From Ignavibacteriaceae bacterium (GTDB lineage Bacteria; Bacteroidota; Ignavibacteria; Ignavibacteriales; Ignavibacteriaceae): a stretch of 12,406 bases of DNA. Position 1 is the first letter of the stretch, and each line of letters opens with the position of its first letter. The stretch covers positions 1-12,406 of the forward strand of contig JANWIS010000168.1 of NCBI GenBank assembly GCA_025449775.1, read 5' to 3'. Both the position numbers and the translations under genes were made by a program. The notes under the pieces were generated by a model. That model worked only from the letters and a program-made list of their open reading frames with translations. It had not been told where the DNA came from and did not search any database. Of this stretch, positions 1-6,586 are shown one piece after another.

Positions 1-379
1 AAATTGCATTGTGATTAGTAAAATAAAATACAGGAAACTGATCAAACTCTGGTATCATTTCAACACCACGATTTCTTCTGGCTGTTGCAACATGCTGTCT
101 GAATGCATAACCATCACGACATGATGTTGGATTTGGAACTGGAGCTAACAACCTCATGTTTTCATCAGAAATAAAAGAACTTATTTTTCCTTCCTGAATT
201 GCGTTTTGTATCTGACGGGCCTGATTCATCATTTCATTTCCACCGCATAAAAATGTTTCCATCCTTTTCGGCAATTCCATTCCCATTCCGGCAGCACATT
301 CCTCCAGATCATATATTTTTCCATCAACAAATAATCCGAGCCTATCTTTTTTTTTAATTGTATAAGAAACTAATTTCAT
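1..379 (-). CDS. Fumarylacetoacetate hydrolase family protein (partial, C-terminus beyond the window)
   Basis: Only the first 126 codons are present; the gene runs off the left edge. It probably cleaves fumarylacetoacetate to fumarate and acetoacetate, the last step of tyrosine degradation, in the cytoplasm. The visible part starts MKLVSYTIK and holds a small N-terminal domain (about residues 1-75). The motif SCRDGYAFRQHVATARRNRG (residues 86-105) follows. In it, D89 and H96 have the same spacing, with an identical RQH, as the metal-binding Asp126 and catalytic His133 of mammalian FAH. PVFYFTN (116-122) is also typical of the family. ATG is at 377-379, with AAGG a few bases upstream. It lies 17 bases after the homogentisate dioxygenase gene on the same strand, which strongly supports this substrate. 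FAH-fold proteins act on several diketo acids, so the exact activity rests on context. The metal ligands in the C-terminal domain are not visible. Confidence 0.85.
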   Translation of the reverse strand, partial: MKLVSYTIKKKDRLGLFVDGKIYDLEECAAGMGMELPKRMETFLCGGNEMMNQARQIQNAIQEGKISSFISDENMRLLAPVPNPTSCRDGYAFRQHVATARRNRGVEMIPEFDQFPVFYFTNHNAI

Positions 380-396
380 TTTAACCTTAATAAATA

Positions 397-1557
397 TTAT
401 TCAAGCCAGGATTTACTGTATCCTTCAGCCATTGTCTCTTTAACATTCTTTGTTGGATGCAAAGGCTGAAAAGTATCAATCATAATTGCATATTCATCAG
501 TTTCTTTTTTACCAATTGAAGCTTCAGTTTTTCCGGGTTGTGGACCATGTGGAATACCCATTGGATGAAGTGTGATTGAACCTTTCTTAATTCCTTTCCT
601 AGACACAAAATTTCCGTGCACATAATATAAAACTTCATCACTATCAACATTAGAATGATAATATGGAGCAGGAATTGAATCAGGATGAAAATCGAATAAC
701 CGGGGAACAAAGTTACAGATAACAAAATGCTGTGTTGTAAAAACGAGATGGATTGGAGGTGGAAGATGTATCTTCCCCACTTTAGGTGCATATTCTTTTA
801 TATTAAAAGTATATGGATATAAAAATCCATCCCATCCAACAACATCGAAAGGATGATGAGGAACTAAGTATCTGAAAAACTTATTTCTTACTTTCAATAA
901 AATCTCAAACTTCCCTTTTTGATCAATTGGATCCATAAGTTCCGGTACTTTAAAATCGCGTTCGTAATATGGTGCGTCTTCAGTAAGCTGTCCGTATTCA
1001 TTTCTAAAATGTTTTGGTATATCGAAAGGTGTTGAAGATTCTATTATAAATAATTTTGCTTTTTTGTAATTCTTAAATTTTACCTGGTAGGTTGTCCCTT
1101 TCGGAACTACAATATAATCCCATTCCTGGAACTGAAGTCTTCCGTACTCCGAAAGTAATTCACCTGTTCCTTGGTGAACAAAAAGTATTTCGTGTGCATA
1201 ACTATTTCTGAAAAATATGTCTGTATCTTCTGTAGGATTAGCAGTCGAAACAATACAATTATCATTTTTCAAAAATTCATTACGGGAAGAAATAAAGTTA
1301 CCACCTGTCTTTTTATCATCAGTAAAGAAATGATAATATTGAAGCGGTGCATCAGGCCAATCAGACGACTTAGCATTTTTTATCTGTGAAATTTTTTCAA
1401 CCTGAGGAGGCATATCGAGATGATATTTATTTGAATATATACCGGAGAACCCTTTTGTACTGAATAATTCTTCACGGTAAAGTGATTTGCCATCATCTTT
1501 ATAGAAAGTTGTATGGCGTTTCGGTGGAACTTTTCCTACTCTTACGTAAAATGGCAC
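397..1557 (-). CDS. hmgA: Homogentisate 1,2-dioxygenase, short form
   Basis: Non-heme iron(II) dioxygenase that opens the ring of homogentisate with O2 to give maleylacetoacetate. It is a 386-residue double-cupin protein, shorter than the human and Pseudomonas enzymes (roughly 430-445 residues). The family signature PFDVVGWDG is at 236-244. The iron site is visible in the second cupin: H301 in PYYH, E308 (cupin pattern E-x6-G), and H337 in IPHGP, with H331 six residues earlier as in the human enzyme. The H-to-E spacing is one residue longer than in the canonical enzyme, and D307 sits beside E308. The start is GTG at 1555-1557, set by an AAAGGAG seven bases upstream. It lies 28 bases after hpd and 17 before the FAH gene, so the three probably share one transcript. 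The neighbours make the assignment firm despite the shorter length. Confidence 0.9.
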   Translation of the reverse strand: MPFYVRVGKVPPKRHTTFYKDDGKSLYREELFSTKGFSGIYSNKYHLDMPPQVEKISQIKNAKSSDWPDAPLQYYHFFTDDKKTGGNFISSRNEFLKNDNCIVSTANPTEDTDIFFRNSYAHEILFVHQGTGELLSEYGRLQFQEWDYIVVPKGTTYQVKFKNYKKAKLFIIESSTPFDIPKHFRNEYGQLTEDAPYYERDFKVPELMDPIDQKGKFEILLKVRNKFFRYLVPHHPFDVVGWDGFLYPYTFNIKEYAPKVGKIHLPPPIHLVFTTQHFVICNFVPRLFDFHPDSIPAPYYHSNVDSDEVLYYVHGNFVSRKGIKKGSITLHPMGIPHGPQPGKTEASIGKKETDEYAIMIDTFQPLHPTKNVKETMAEGYSKSWLE

Positions 1558-1563
1558 AGCCTA

Positions 1564-1571
1564 ACTCCTTT
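1564..1571 (-). promoter_or_regulatory. Shine-Dalgarno that fixes the GTG start of hmgA
   Basis: On the minus strand the sequence reads AAAGGAGT, and its AAAGGAG core ends seven bases before GTG at 1555-1557. No ATG lies at a suitable distance, so the strong site supports GTG as the true start. Confidence 0.75.
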
Positions 1572-1585
1572 TAAGTTTTTAAAAT

Positions 1586-2701
1586 CTATTTTTTATCCAG
1601 ACTTCCGCGTAATGCCTGGTCTCTTTCAATCGATTCAAACAAAGCCTGGAAATTACCCTGACCAAAACCCTGGGCTCCTTTTCTTCTTTGAATTATTTCA
1701 TAAAAAAATGTTGGCCTGTCTCCGATTGGTTTAGTGAATAACTGGAGAAGATACCCTTTTCCTTCAATGTCACAGAGAATACCGTATTTTTTCAGTTCAC
1801 TAATATCTTCTGTTACTTCAAAGCCTCGTTCTTTCAGAGTATCATAATAGCTTGGCGGAACTGATAAAAATTCAACTCCATTTTTTCGTAATGCAGCAAT
1901 GGTTTTGATTATATCAGGAGTAATTACAGCGACGTGCTGAATTCCTGAACCAAGATATTCATCAATATATTCTTCAATCTGGGATTTTTTTAATCCATCG
2001 TACGGTTCGTTGATTGGATTTTTGATTGCAGGTCCTTCTGTCGATCTTACAACTTTTGAAAGAAGAGCTGAATATTGTGTTGAAATATCACCTGGTCCAA
2101 AATCTATAAATGTTTCAAAGTTAAGACTCTTGTTTAAATAGTTAACCCATAAATCCATTTCATTCGTTCTTACATTTCCAACGATATGATCAATAGCCTC
2201 AAGACCTGAATCTTCTGTTGCAATTTCTATTTTCTGTATTGGTTTTCCAAAACCCGGTTTGAATATTCCTTTGTAATTATCTCTGTTTATAAAAACTATT
2301 TCGGAATCATCGTAAAGTTTCAATGCAGCTTCTTCTATATATCCTTCACTGTTTTCAAATCTCTTTGGTTCACGTGCAGGAATGGCTCCATTTTTCATTG
2401 CAAGATCGAATGCCTTATTTACATCGGTTACTTTTAATGACCATCTCTTTACACCATCACCGTGTCTTTCAACAAACGAAGAAATTTCATATTGACTTGG
2501 ATTTATTGCAGAAGTAATTACGACCCGAAGATTATTTAATTCAAGTAAGTAAGACACTTTTCCCTTTACACCCGTTTCAGGACCTAGATAACCGACAACT
2601 TTTAATCCGAGAGCTTTTGCATGCCAGTAAGCCCACATTTTAGCAGAACCAACATAAAACTCAACATAATCATAGCCAAGCAATCCTAATTGTTCTGACA
2701 T
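1586..2701 (-). CDS. hpd: 4-Hydroxyphenylpyruvate dioxygenase
   Basis: Iron(II) oxygenase of the vicinal-oxygen-chelate fold. It converts 4-hydroxyphenylpyruvate and O2 to homogentisate and CO2, the entry step of the homogentisate pathway. The protein has 371 residues, close to the usual length for the family. The N-terminal VOC half spans about 8-135 and the catalytic C-terminal half about 165-345. The three iron ligands are readable: H172 in IDHIVGNV, H256 in GIQHVAV and E335 in FFYEIIQRR. The C-terminal helix region FGQGNFQALFESIE (346-359) is also characteristic. ATG is at 2699-2701, with AGGAG seven bases upstream. It is the first gene of the run hpd-hmgA-FAH. A 124-base gap separates it from nth, and a -7-like element in that gap suggests its own promoter. 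The related hydroxymandelate synthase shares the fold, but the adjacent hmgA argues for HPD. Confidence 0.95.
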   Translation of the reverse strand: MSEQLGLLGYDYVEFYVGSAKMWAYWHAKALGLKVVGYLGPETGVKGKVSYLLELNNLRVVITSAINPSQYEISSFVERHGDGVKRWSLKVTDVNKAFDLAMKNGAIPAREPKRFENSEGYIEEAALKLYDDSEIVFINRDNYKGIFKPGFGKPIQKIEIATEDSGLEAIDHIVGNVRTNEMDLWVNYLNKSLNFETFIDFGPGDISTQYSALLSKVVRSTEGPAIKNPINEPYDGLKKSQIEEYIDEYLGSGIQHVAVITPDIIKTIAALRKNGVEFLSVPPSYYDTLKERGFEVTEDISELKKYGILCDIEGKGYLLQLFTKPIGDRPTFFYEIIQRRKGAQGFGQGNFQALFESIERDQALRGSLDKK

Positions 2702-2776
2702 TAAATATCTCCTGTTATAAAATTGTTGATGAGAATTGATTCTGTAAAATTAAGTGAATTACGATTTAGAGTAAAA

Positions 2777-2784
2777 CAAAGATA
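2777..2784 (-). promoter_or_regulatory. Candidate Bacteroidota-type -7 promoter element for the hpd operon
   Basis: On the minus strand these bases read TATCTTTG, an exact match to the TAnnTTTG -7 consensus of Bacteroidota primary sigma factors. It lies about 75 bases upstream of the hpd ATG. I see no well-spaced -33 TTG, and the region is AT-rich, so this is suggestive only. Confidence 0.35.
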
Positions 2785-2825
2785 TAAATAAATATCCTTT
2801 CTAAAAATTATCTTCAATTGAACCA

Positions 2826-3533
2826 TTAAATAGAATCCAGCAGTAAAAAACTGTTCTGGCGAATACCTTTGCTTAAAGTAAAATTCTTTTGCTCAAACTT
2901 ACAGTTTTTTAGAAGCGGACAGATTGAACAATTAGGTTTACCCGGCTTGCAAATCTCCCTTCCCAATTTTATCAAATTTGTGTGAAACTGGTGAGCAATA
3001 CCATCAGGTAGATGCTCATTTATCAGGTAAAATGTTTTTTCAGGTGAGTTTGTTTTGACCAGTCCAATTCTATTCAAAGTACGATGAACGTGTGTATCGA
3101 CCGGGCAAACATTTCTGCCAAAAGAAAAAAGCAAAACACAACTTGCTGTTTTAACTCCAATACCATTAATGCTCGTTAGTTCATCTATTATTTTATCATC
3201 ATCCATTTCACTTAAATGACTTAAATCATATTTTCCATTTTTCTCTGTCATTAGTTCCAATAAATTTTTAATTGTTCCCGACTTCTGCTTTCCAAGCCCT
3301 GCAACTCTTATGATATTTTCGATACTCTTTTGTGTTGCCATTGCAAGATCTTGCCAGAATTTAAATTTCTTTTTAAGATTTGTAAATGCCTGGAAAGAAT
3401 TTTTATCATTTGTGTTTTGTGAAAGGATGGTCGCAATTAATGTATCAGTTGGATCCGGTAATTTTTTAGCCCGGAACGGTATACCAAAGTAACTGATAAG
3501 TAAATCGTTTATTTTATCAATCTTTTTCTTCAC
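2826..3533 (-). CDS. nth: Endonuclease III-like DNA glycosylase/AP lyase
   Basis: Base-excision repair enzyme that removes oxidised pyrimidines and nicks the abasic site. It has 235 residues, slightly longer than E. coli Nth because of a short C-terminal extension after the iron-sulfur loop. The helix-hairpin-helix SINGIGVKTA (121-130) carries the catalytic lysine K128. The conserved aspartate D146 lies in CPVDTHVHR (143-151). The [4Fe-4S] cluster ligands C195, C202, C205 and C211 follow the classical C-x6-C-x2-C-x5-C spacing. The start is GTG at 3531-3533: an in-frame TAA lies only nine codons upstream and the next internal Met is about residue 65, so GTG is the only sensible start, although no strong Shine-Dalgarno is seen. 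It is divergent from the phosphohexomutase gene and 124 bases upstream of hpd. The family can also contain related HhH-GPD glycosylases, but the lysine plus Fe-S loop favours Nth. Confidence 0.92.
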   Translation of the reverse strand: MKKKIDKINDLLISYFGIPFRAKKLPDPTDTLIATILSQNTNDKNSFQAFTNLKKKFKFWQDLAMATQKSIENIIRVAGLGKQKSGTIKNLLELMTEKNGKYDLSHLSEMDDDKIIDELTSINGIGVKTASCVLLFSFGRNVCPVDTHVHRTLNRIGLVKTNSPEKTFYLINEHLPDGIAHQFHTNLIKLGREICKPGKPNCSICPLLKNCKFEQKNFTLSKGIRQNSFLLLDSI

Positions 3534-3633
3534 ACCAAAAAACTCTGTTGATGATTAACTTTAAATTAAACCCAAATATTCATTTACCAAATATTTATCT
3601 TTACAATAACTTTTAAAACTTTTTTATCAGTTT

Positions 3634-3637
3634 GAGG
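3634..3637 (+). promoter_or_regulatory. Shine-Dalgarno deciding the glmM start
   Basis: GAGG lies seven bases before ATG at 3645-3647 and only four before a TTG at 3642-3644. The spacing favours the ATG, giving a protein beginning MGTLITS rather than MMGTL. Confidence 0.6.
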
Positions 3638-3644
3638 ATTATTG

Positions 3645-4994
3645 ATGGGCACTTTGATAACAAGTATTTCAGGTATAAGAGGAATTGTTGGTGATGGACT
3701 AGATCCCGAATCAATTGTAAAATATACATTAGCTTATTCGAAATTTATCGGTTCCGGGAAAATTATTATCGGAAGAGATTCACGCGTTTCGGGTGAAATG
3801 GTTAAACAATTAGTTACTGGAGTTTTAGTTTCAAATGGGATTGATGTAGTTGATATCGGGATTTGTCCAACACCAACCGTACAATTCAATGTAAGCAAAT
3901 TAAATGCTTCTGGTGGAATTTCCATTTCAGCAAGCCATAATCCCAATCAATGGAATGCATTGAAATTGTTGAATCAAACCGGACAATTCTTATCACCCGA
4001 AGAATACAACAAGTTGATGAAGATATTTGAGGAAAATCAAAAATCATTTAAGAAGTGGAATGAGTTAGGAAAAATTATTGAATATCCAGATGGATTAAAA
4101 AACCACATTGATGAAATATTTAGACTCGGATTTTTAGATATCAACGCAGTTAAAAAACGAAAGTTTAAGGTTGTTGTTGATTGTGTTAATGGAGCCGGTG
4201 CTTTTTGTGTTCCGGAATTTTTAAGAAAATTCGGCTGCGAAGTAACTGAAATTAACTGCGAGAAATCAGGCGAACTCGTCCCAAACCCCGAACCGCTTCC
4301 CGAAAATATTACAAACACATTAAATGAAGTTTTAAAAAACAAATCAGATTTAGGAATTGTAACTGATCCGGATGTCGATCGGCTTATTTTGATTACAGAT
4401 AAAGGCGAACCATTTAGTGAAGAAAACACAATTACACAGGCAGTTAAATTTATTCTTTCAAAAAAAGTTGGGAATGTTGTTGTTAATCTGTCAACAACAA
4501 GAGCTGTTGATGATGTTGCAGAAAAGTTTGGAGCAAAAGTATTCAGGTCTCCAGTAGGTGAAGCAAACGTTGTTAAAAAAATGAAAGAAGTAAATGCAGT
4601 TATTGGCGGTGAAGGAAGCGGAGGTGTTATTTATCCCCAACTTCATTATGGAAGAGATGCTTTGTGTGGGATTGCAATTACACTTCAGCATTTATCTGAG
4701 TTTGGAGGATCAATTTCCAAATTGAAAGATGAACTGCCCAAATATTTTATTTCTAAAAAGAAAATTGAAATCAAATCTGATCCGGCTTTAATCCAGAATA
4801 AATTGCTCAAAGAATTCAAGAATGAAAAAGTAAATACAGAGGATGGATTGAAAATTGATTTTGATGATCATTGGGTACATTTCAGACGGTCGAACACAGA
4901 GCCGATTGTAAGAATTATTACAGAAGCTGAATCAAAAACTGAGGCGGAAAAATTTTCGGAAAGTTATTTGTCGCTGATAAATAAACTGCAATAA
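3645..4994 (+). CDS. glmM: Phosphohexomutase, probably phosphoglucosamine mutase GlmM
   Basis: Alpha-D-phosphohexomutase superfamily enzyme. It most likely interconverts glucosamine-6-phosphate and glucosamine-1-phosphate on the route to UDP-GlcNAc for peptidoglycan. It has 449 residues and all four superfamily loops: SISGIRG near the N-terminus; the phosphoserine loop SASHNP (95-100, catalytic S97); the Mg loop DPDVDR (241-246, with D241, D243, D245); the sugar-specificity loop GEGSGG (322-327); and the phosphate-binding loop RRSNTEP (414-420). The specificity loop resembles the GEGNGG of archaeal-type GlmM rather than the GEQSGH of E. coli GlmM, so phosphomannomutase or phosphoglucomutase activity cannot be excluded. 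ATG at 3645 is preferred over the TTG at 3642 because of the GAGG spacing. The gene is alone on the plus strand, divergent from nth and convergent with the DUF58 gene; no glmS or glmU is nearby. Confidence 0.82.
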   Translation: MGTLITSISGIRGIVGDGLDPESIVKYTLAYSKFIGSGKIIIGRDSRVSGEMVKQLVTGVLVSNGIDVVDIGICPTPTVQFNVSKLNASGGISISASHNPNQWNALKLLNQTGQFLSPEEYNKLMKIFEENQKSFKKWNELGKIIEYPDGLKNHIDEIFRLGFLDINAVKKRKFKVVVDCVNGAGAFCVPEFLRKFGCEVTEINCEKSGELVPNPEPLPENITNTLNEVLKNKSDLGIVTDPDVDRLILITDKGEPFSEENTITQAVKFILSKKVGNVVVNLSTTRAVDDVAEKFGAKVFRSPVGEANVVKKMKEVNAVIGGEGSGGVIYPQLHYGRDALCGIAITLQHLSEFGGSISKLKDELPKYFISKKKIEIKSDPALIQNKLLKEFKNEKVNTEDGLKIDFDDHWVHFRRSNTEPIVRIITEAESKTEAEKFSESYLSLINKLQ

Positions 4995-5001
4995 ATCTGC
5001 G

Positions 5002-5030
5002 TGTACTGAAGCAGCTGCTCTTTCAATACA
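5002..5030 (+). terminator. Imperfect inverted repeat, possible terminator after glmM
   Basis: TGTACTGAA (5002-5010) pairs with TTCAATACA (5022-5030) with a single C/A mismatch, around a centre containing AGCAGCTGCT. On the plus strand it is followed by the T-rich run GCTTTTCTCTTTT. It begins 8 bases after the glmM stop codon and overlaps the last codons of the convergent DUF58 gene. The T-tract is interrupted and the stem is imperfect, so this is a weak intrinsic terminator call. Confidence 0.4.
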
Positions 5031-5931
5031 GCTTTTCTCTTTTCTGAATATACCGTAGAAGTGCTTTATCATAAGGATCCGAAGTCTCGATTAAATTGTA
5101 ATCAATATTTGAATTCAGACACTCTGATTTTATCCTGTTAGTAAAAACCTGCATTGCTTCCCTGTATGCTTTTTGAATCTGGTAAGGCTGTGTGGTCAGT
5201 TCATCTCCAGTTTCTAAATCTTTAAAGATTGCATCTTTACCAAACGAAAAAGTTTTTTCCACCGGATCAAGTACCTGAAATACGATCACTTCATTCTTTT
5301 TATAACTAAAATGCTTCAACGCTTTTAACACGGATTCTATTTCATCGAATAAATCGGAGATAATAATAACAAGACCTTTACGTTTAATTTTTTCTGCAGC
5401 TTCATTTAAGGATCCTGCTGTGTTTGTTTTTTCAGAAGCCTGGGCGGAAGATAAACTTTTAAGTATTTCCTGTAAGTATGCTCGCGAAGATTTTGGAGGA
5501 ATGAATTTATTTATTTTTTCAGCATAAATTGTAAGTCCAACTGCATCCTGCTGATGGATCATCAGATAGCTCAAAGCAGCTGCCAATGTTAATGAATATT
5601 CAAGCTTGGAAATATATTTACCTGATTGGTAGCTCATTGAATTGCTTGTATCCAGAAAAATATAACTTCTTAAGTTAGTTTCCTCTTCATACTGCTTTAT
5701 AAAATATTTTTCTGTTCTGCCGAATACTTTCCAGTCAACATCTTTCAGATTATCTCCCTGCATATATGATCGATGTTCCGAAAATTCAACACTGAATCCA
5801 TGGTACGGGCTTTTGTGAAGTCCGACCATAAATCCTTCAACTACTAATCGTGCTTTTAATTCGAGTGAGTTAAGTTTGGAGATGAATGCTGGGTTTAAAA
5901 GATTTTTGTAATCCCTAATATGCTCATTCAT
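5023..5931 (-). CDS. DUF58 domain protein with a von Willebrand A-like (MIDAS) region
   Basis: Cytoplasmic protein of 302 residues with no membrane segment or signal peptide. The DUF58 signature runs from GLHKSPYHGFSVEF (37-50) through EHRSYMQGDNLKDVDWKVF (52-70) to KQYEEETN (79-86). A vWA-type metal site follows: DTSNS (94-98), a candidate metal threonine at T169-T171, and SDLFDE (192-197). Proteins of this family usually sit beside a MoxR AAA+ ATPase and act with it, probably as chaperone or metal-insertion partners; that role is family knowledge and the substrate is unknown. Here no moxR is in the window. Instead the ATG (5929-5931) shares one base with the TAA of the upstream TPR lipoprotein gene (TAATG), so the two are translationally coupled. 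An AGAG lies upstream as a modest ribosome site. The domain call is firm; the function is not known. Confidence 0.85.
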   Translation of the reverse strand: MNEHIRDYKNLLNPAFISKLNSLELKARLVVEGFMVGLHKSPYHGFSVEFSEHRSYMQGDNLKDVDWKVFGRTEKYFIKQYEEETNLRSYIFLDTSNSMSYQSGKYISKLEYSLTLAAALSYLMIHQQDAVGLTIYAEKINKFIPPKSSRAYLQEILKSLSSAQASEKTNTAGSLNEAAEKIKRKGLVIIISDLFDEIESVLKALKHFSYKKNEVIVFQVLDPVEKTFSFGKDAIFKDLETGDELTTQPYQIQKAYREAMQVFTNRIKSECLNSNIDYNLIETSDPYDKALLRYIQKREKLY

Positions 5932-6434
5932 TAATTCTCTTTTGCCAAGTTTTTTTTGAGGATTTCTTCCGGAGTAAGACCCATATTTTCCAGTTCAGCT
6001 TTTGCAGATACTATAAGGTCGTGATCGGGATATTCTTTCAGGAATTGATTATAAATTTCAGTTGCCTGATCAAAATTTTTCAATTCATTTGCACTGATAA
6101 ATCCAGCCATAAACAAACCTGTTGGTGCATAACTACTCTGAGGATAGTCAGTGTGAATTTTCTTGAACAACATAACTGCTTTTTCAAGATTTTCTTTTTC
6201 GGATAAGCTTTTAATTCTTTTATTCTGATAAACAGATGCAAGTTGTGAAAGTGCTTCAGGAGCTAAATTACTCTCAGAATAATTGCTGATAAGTTCCTCA
6301 TAAGCGATAACAGCTTCCGGAATTTTATCTTCTTTAAGATTTCTCTGTGCATCATCAAATAGTTCTTTGTCTGATTTTTTAGAGCCGCAACTCACCAGCA
6401 AAAATAACATAATAAATACAGCTATAAATTTCAT
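5931..6434 (-). CDS. TPR-like outer-membrane lipoprotein (tetratricopeptide/BamD-like)
   Basis: Small lipoprotein of 167 residues. The N-terminus MKFIAVFIMLFLLVSC is a lipoprotein signal peptide with lipobox LVSC and lipidated C16, then GSKKSDKELF. The rest is helical with three TPR-like pairs: about 22-52 (FDDAQRNLKEDKIPEAVIAYEEL), 60-97 (ALSQLASVYQ with DYPQSS) and 104-136 (FDQATEIYNQFLKEYPDHD). The repeated Y-P-x-S/H-turn is typical of BamD/YbgF-type repeats. It is shorter than BamD, so I do not call it BamD. The reading frame is open upstream to 6497, but ATG at 6432-6434 is chosen because it begins exactly at the signal peptide and has GGAA six bases upstream. It overlaps the DUF58 gene by one base and is probably an envelope partner of that protein; this is inference from coupling. 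Confidence 0.78.
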   Translation of the reverse strand: MKFIAVFIMLFLLVSCGSKKSDKELFDDAQRNLKEDKIPEAVIAYEELISNYSESNLAPEALSQLASVYQNKRIKSLSEKENLEKAVMLFKKIHTDYPQSSYAPTGLFMAGFISANELKNFDQATEIYNQFLKEYPDHDLIVSAKAELENMGLTPEEILKKNLAKEN

Positions 6435-6530
6435 TTTATTTCCGGTTTGTAAATAATAACCCGTGATTAAATTATCAATTAATAAAAGAACTAACAATGA
6501 ATATAAAATTCACTTGATATCTAAGTACAT

Positions 6531-6562
6531 AAAAAAGCCGGCTCATATTTCAAAGCCGGCTT
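6531..6562 (-). terminator. Rho-independent terminator of the T9SS cargo gene
   Basis: On the minus strand an 8-bp perfect stem AAGCCGGC / GCCGGCTT encloses a 12-base loop and runs into a TTTTTT tract (6536-6531). It begins 24 bases after the TAA of the gene at 6587-8734. This also separates that gene from the downstream lipoprotein-DUF58 pair, which therefore needs its own promoter within about 6435-6530. Confidence 0.88.
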
Positions 6563-6586
6563 GTTGAAAGCGAAATTAAACCAAAT

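Noticed and set aside
2813..2822. TTCAATTGAA palindrome just after the nth stop
   Set aside because: Short AT-rich palindrome without a loop or clean T run; not a supportable terminator or operator.
3596..3603. TATCTTTA as a -7 element for glmM
   Set aside because: One mismatch to TAnnTTTG and no -33 partner; too weak to list.
4037..4429. 130-residue minus-strand frame inside glmM
   Set aside because: It lies fully antisense to conserved phosphohexomutase sequence, is serine- and phenylalanine-rich low-information sequence, and has no recognisable domain.
6444..6495. Sigma-70-like promoter (TTGTTA, 17-base spacer, TAATTT) ahead of the lipoprotein gene on the minus strand
   Set aside because: The -10 match is poor and the region is AT-rich enough to give such matches by chance; a promoter is needed here but cannot be placed.
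6435..6497. N-terminal extension of the lipoprotein to 6497
   Set aside because: It would place 21 residues ahead of a complete lipoprotein signal peptide; ATG at 6432-6434 starts exactly at the signal and has a ribosome site.
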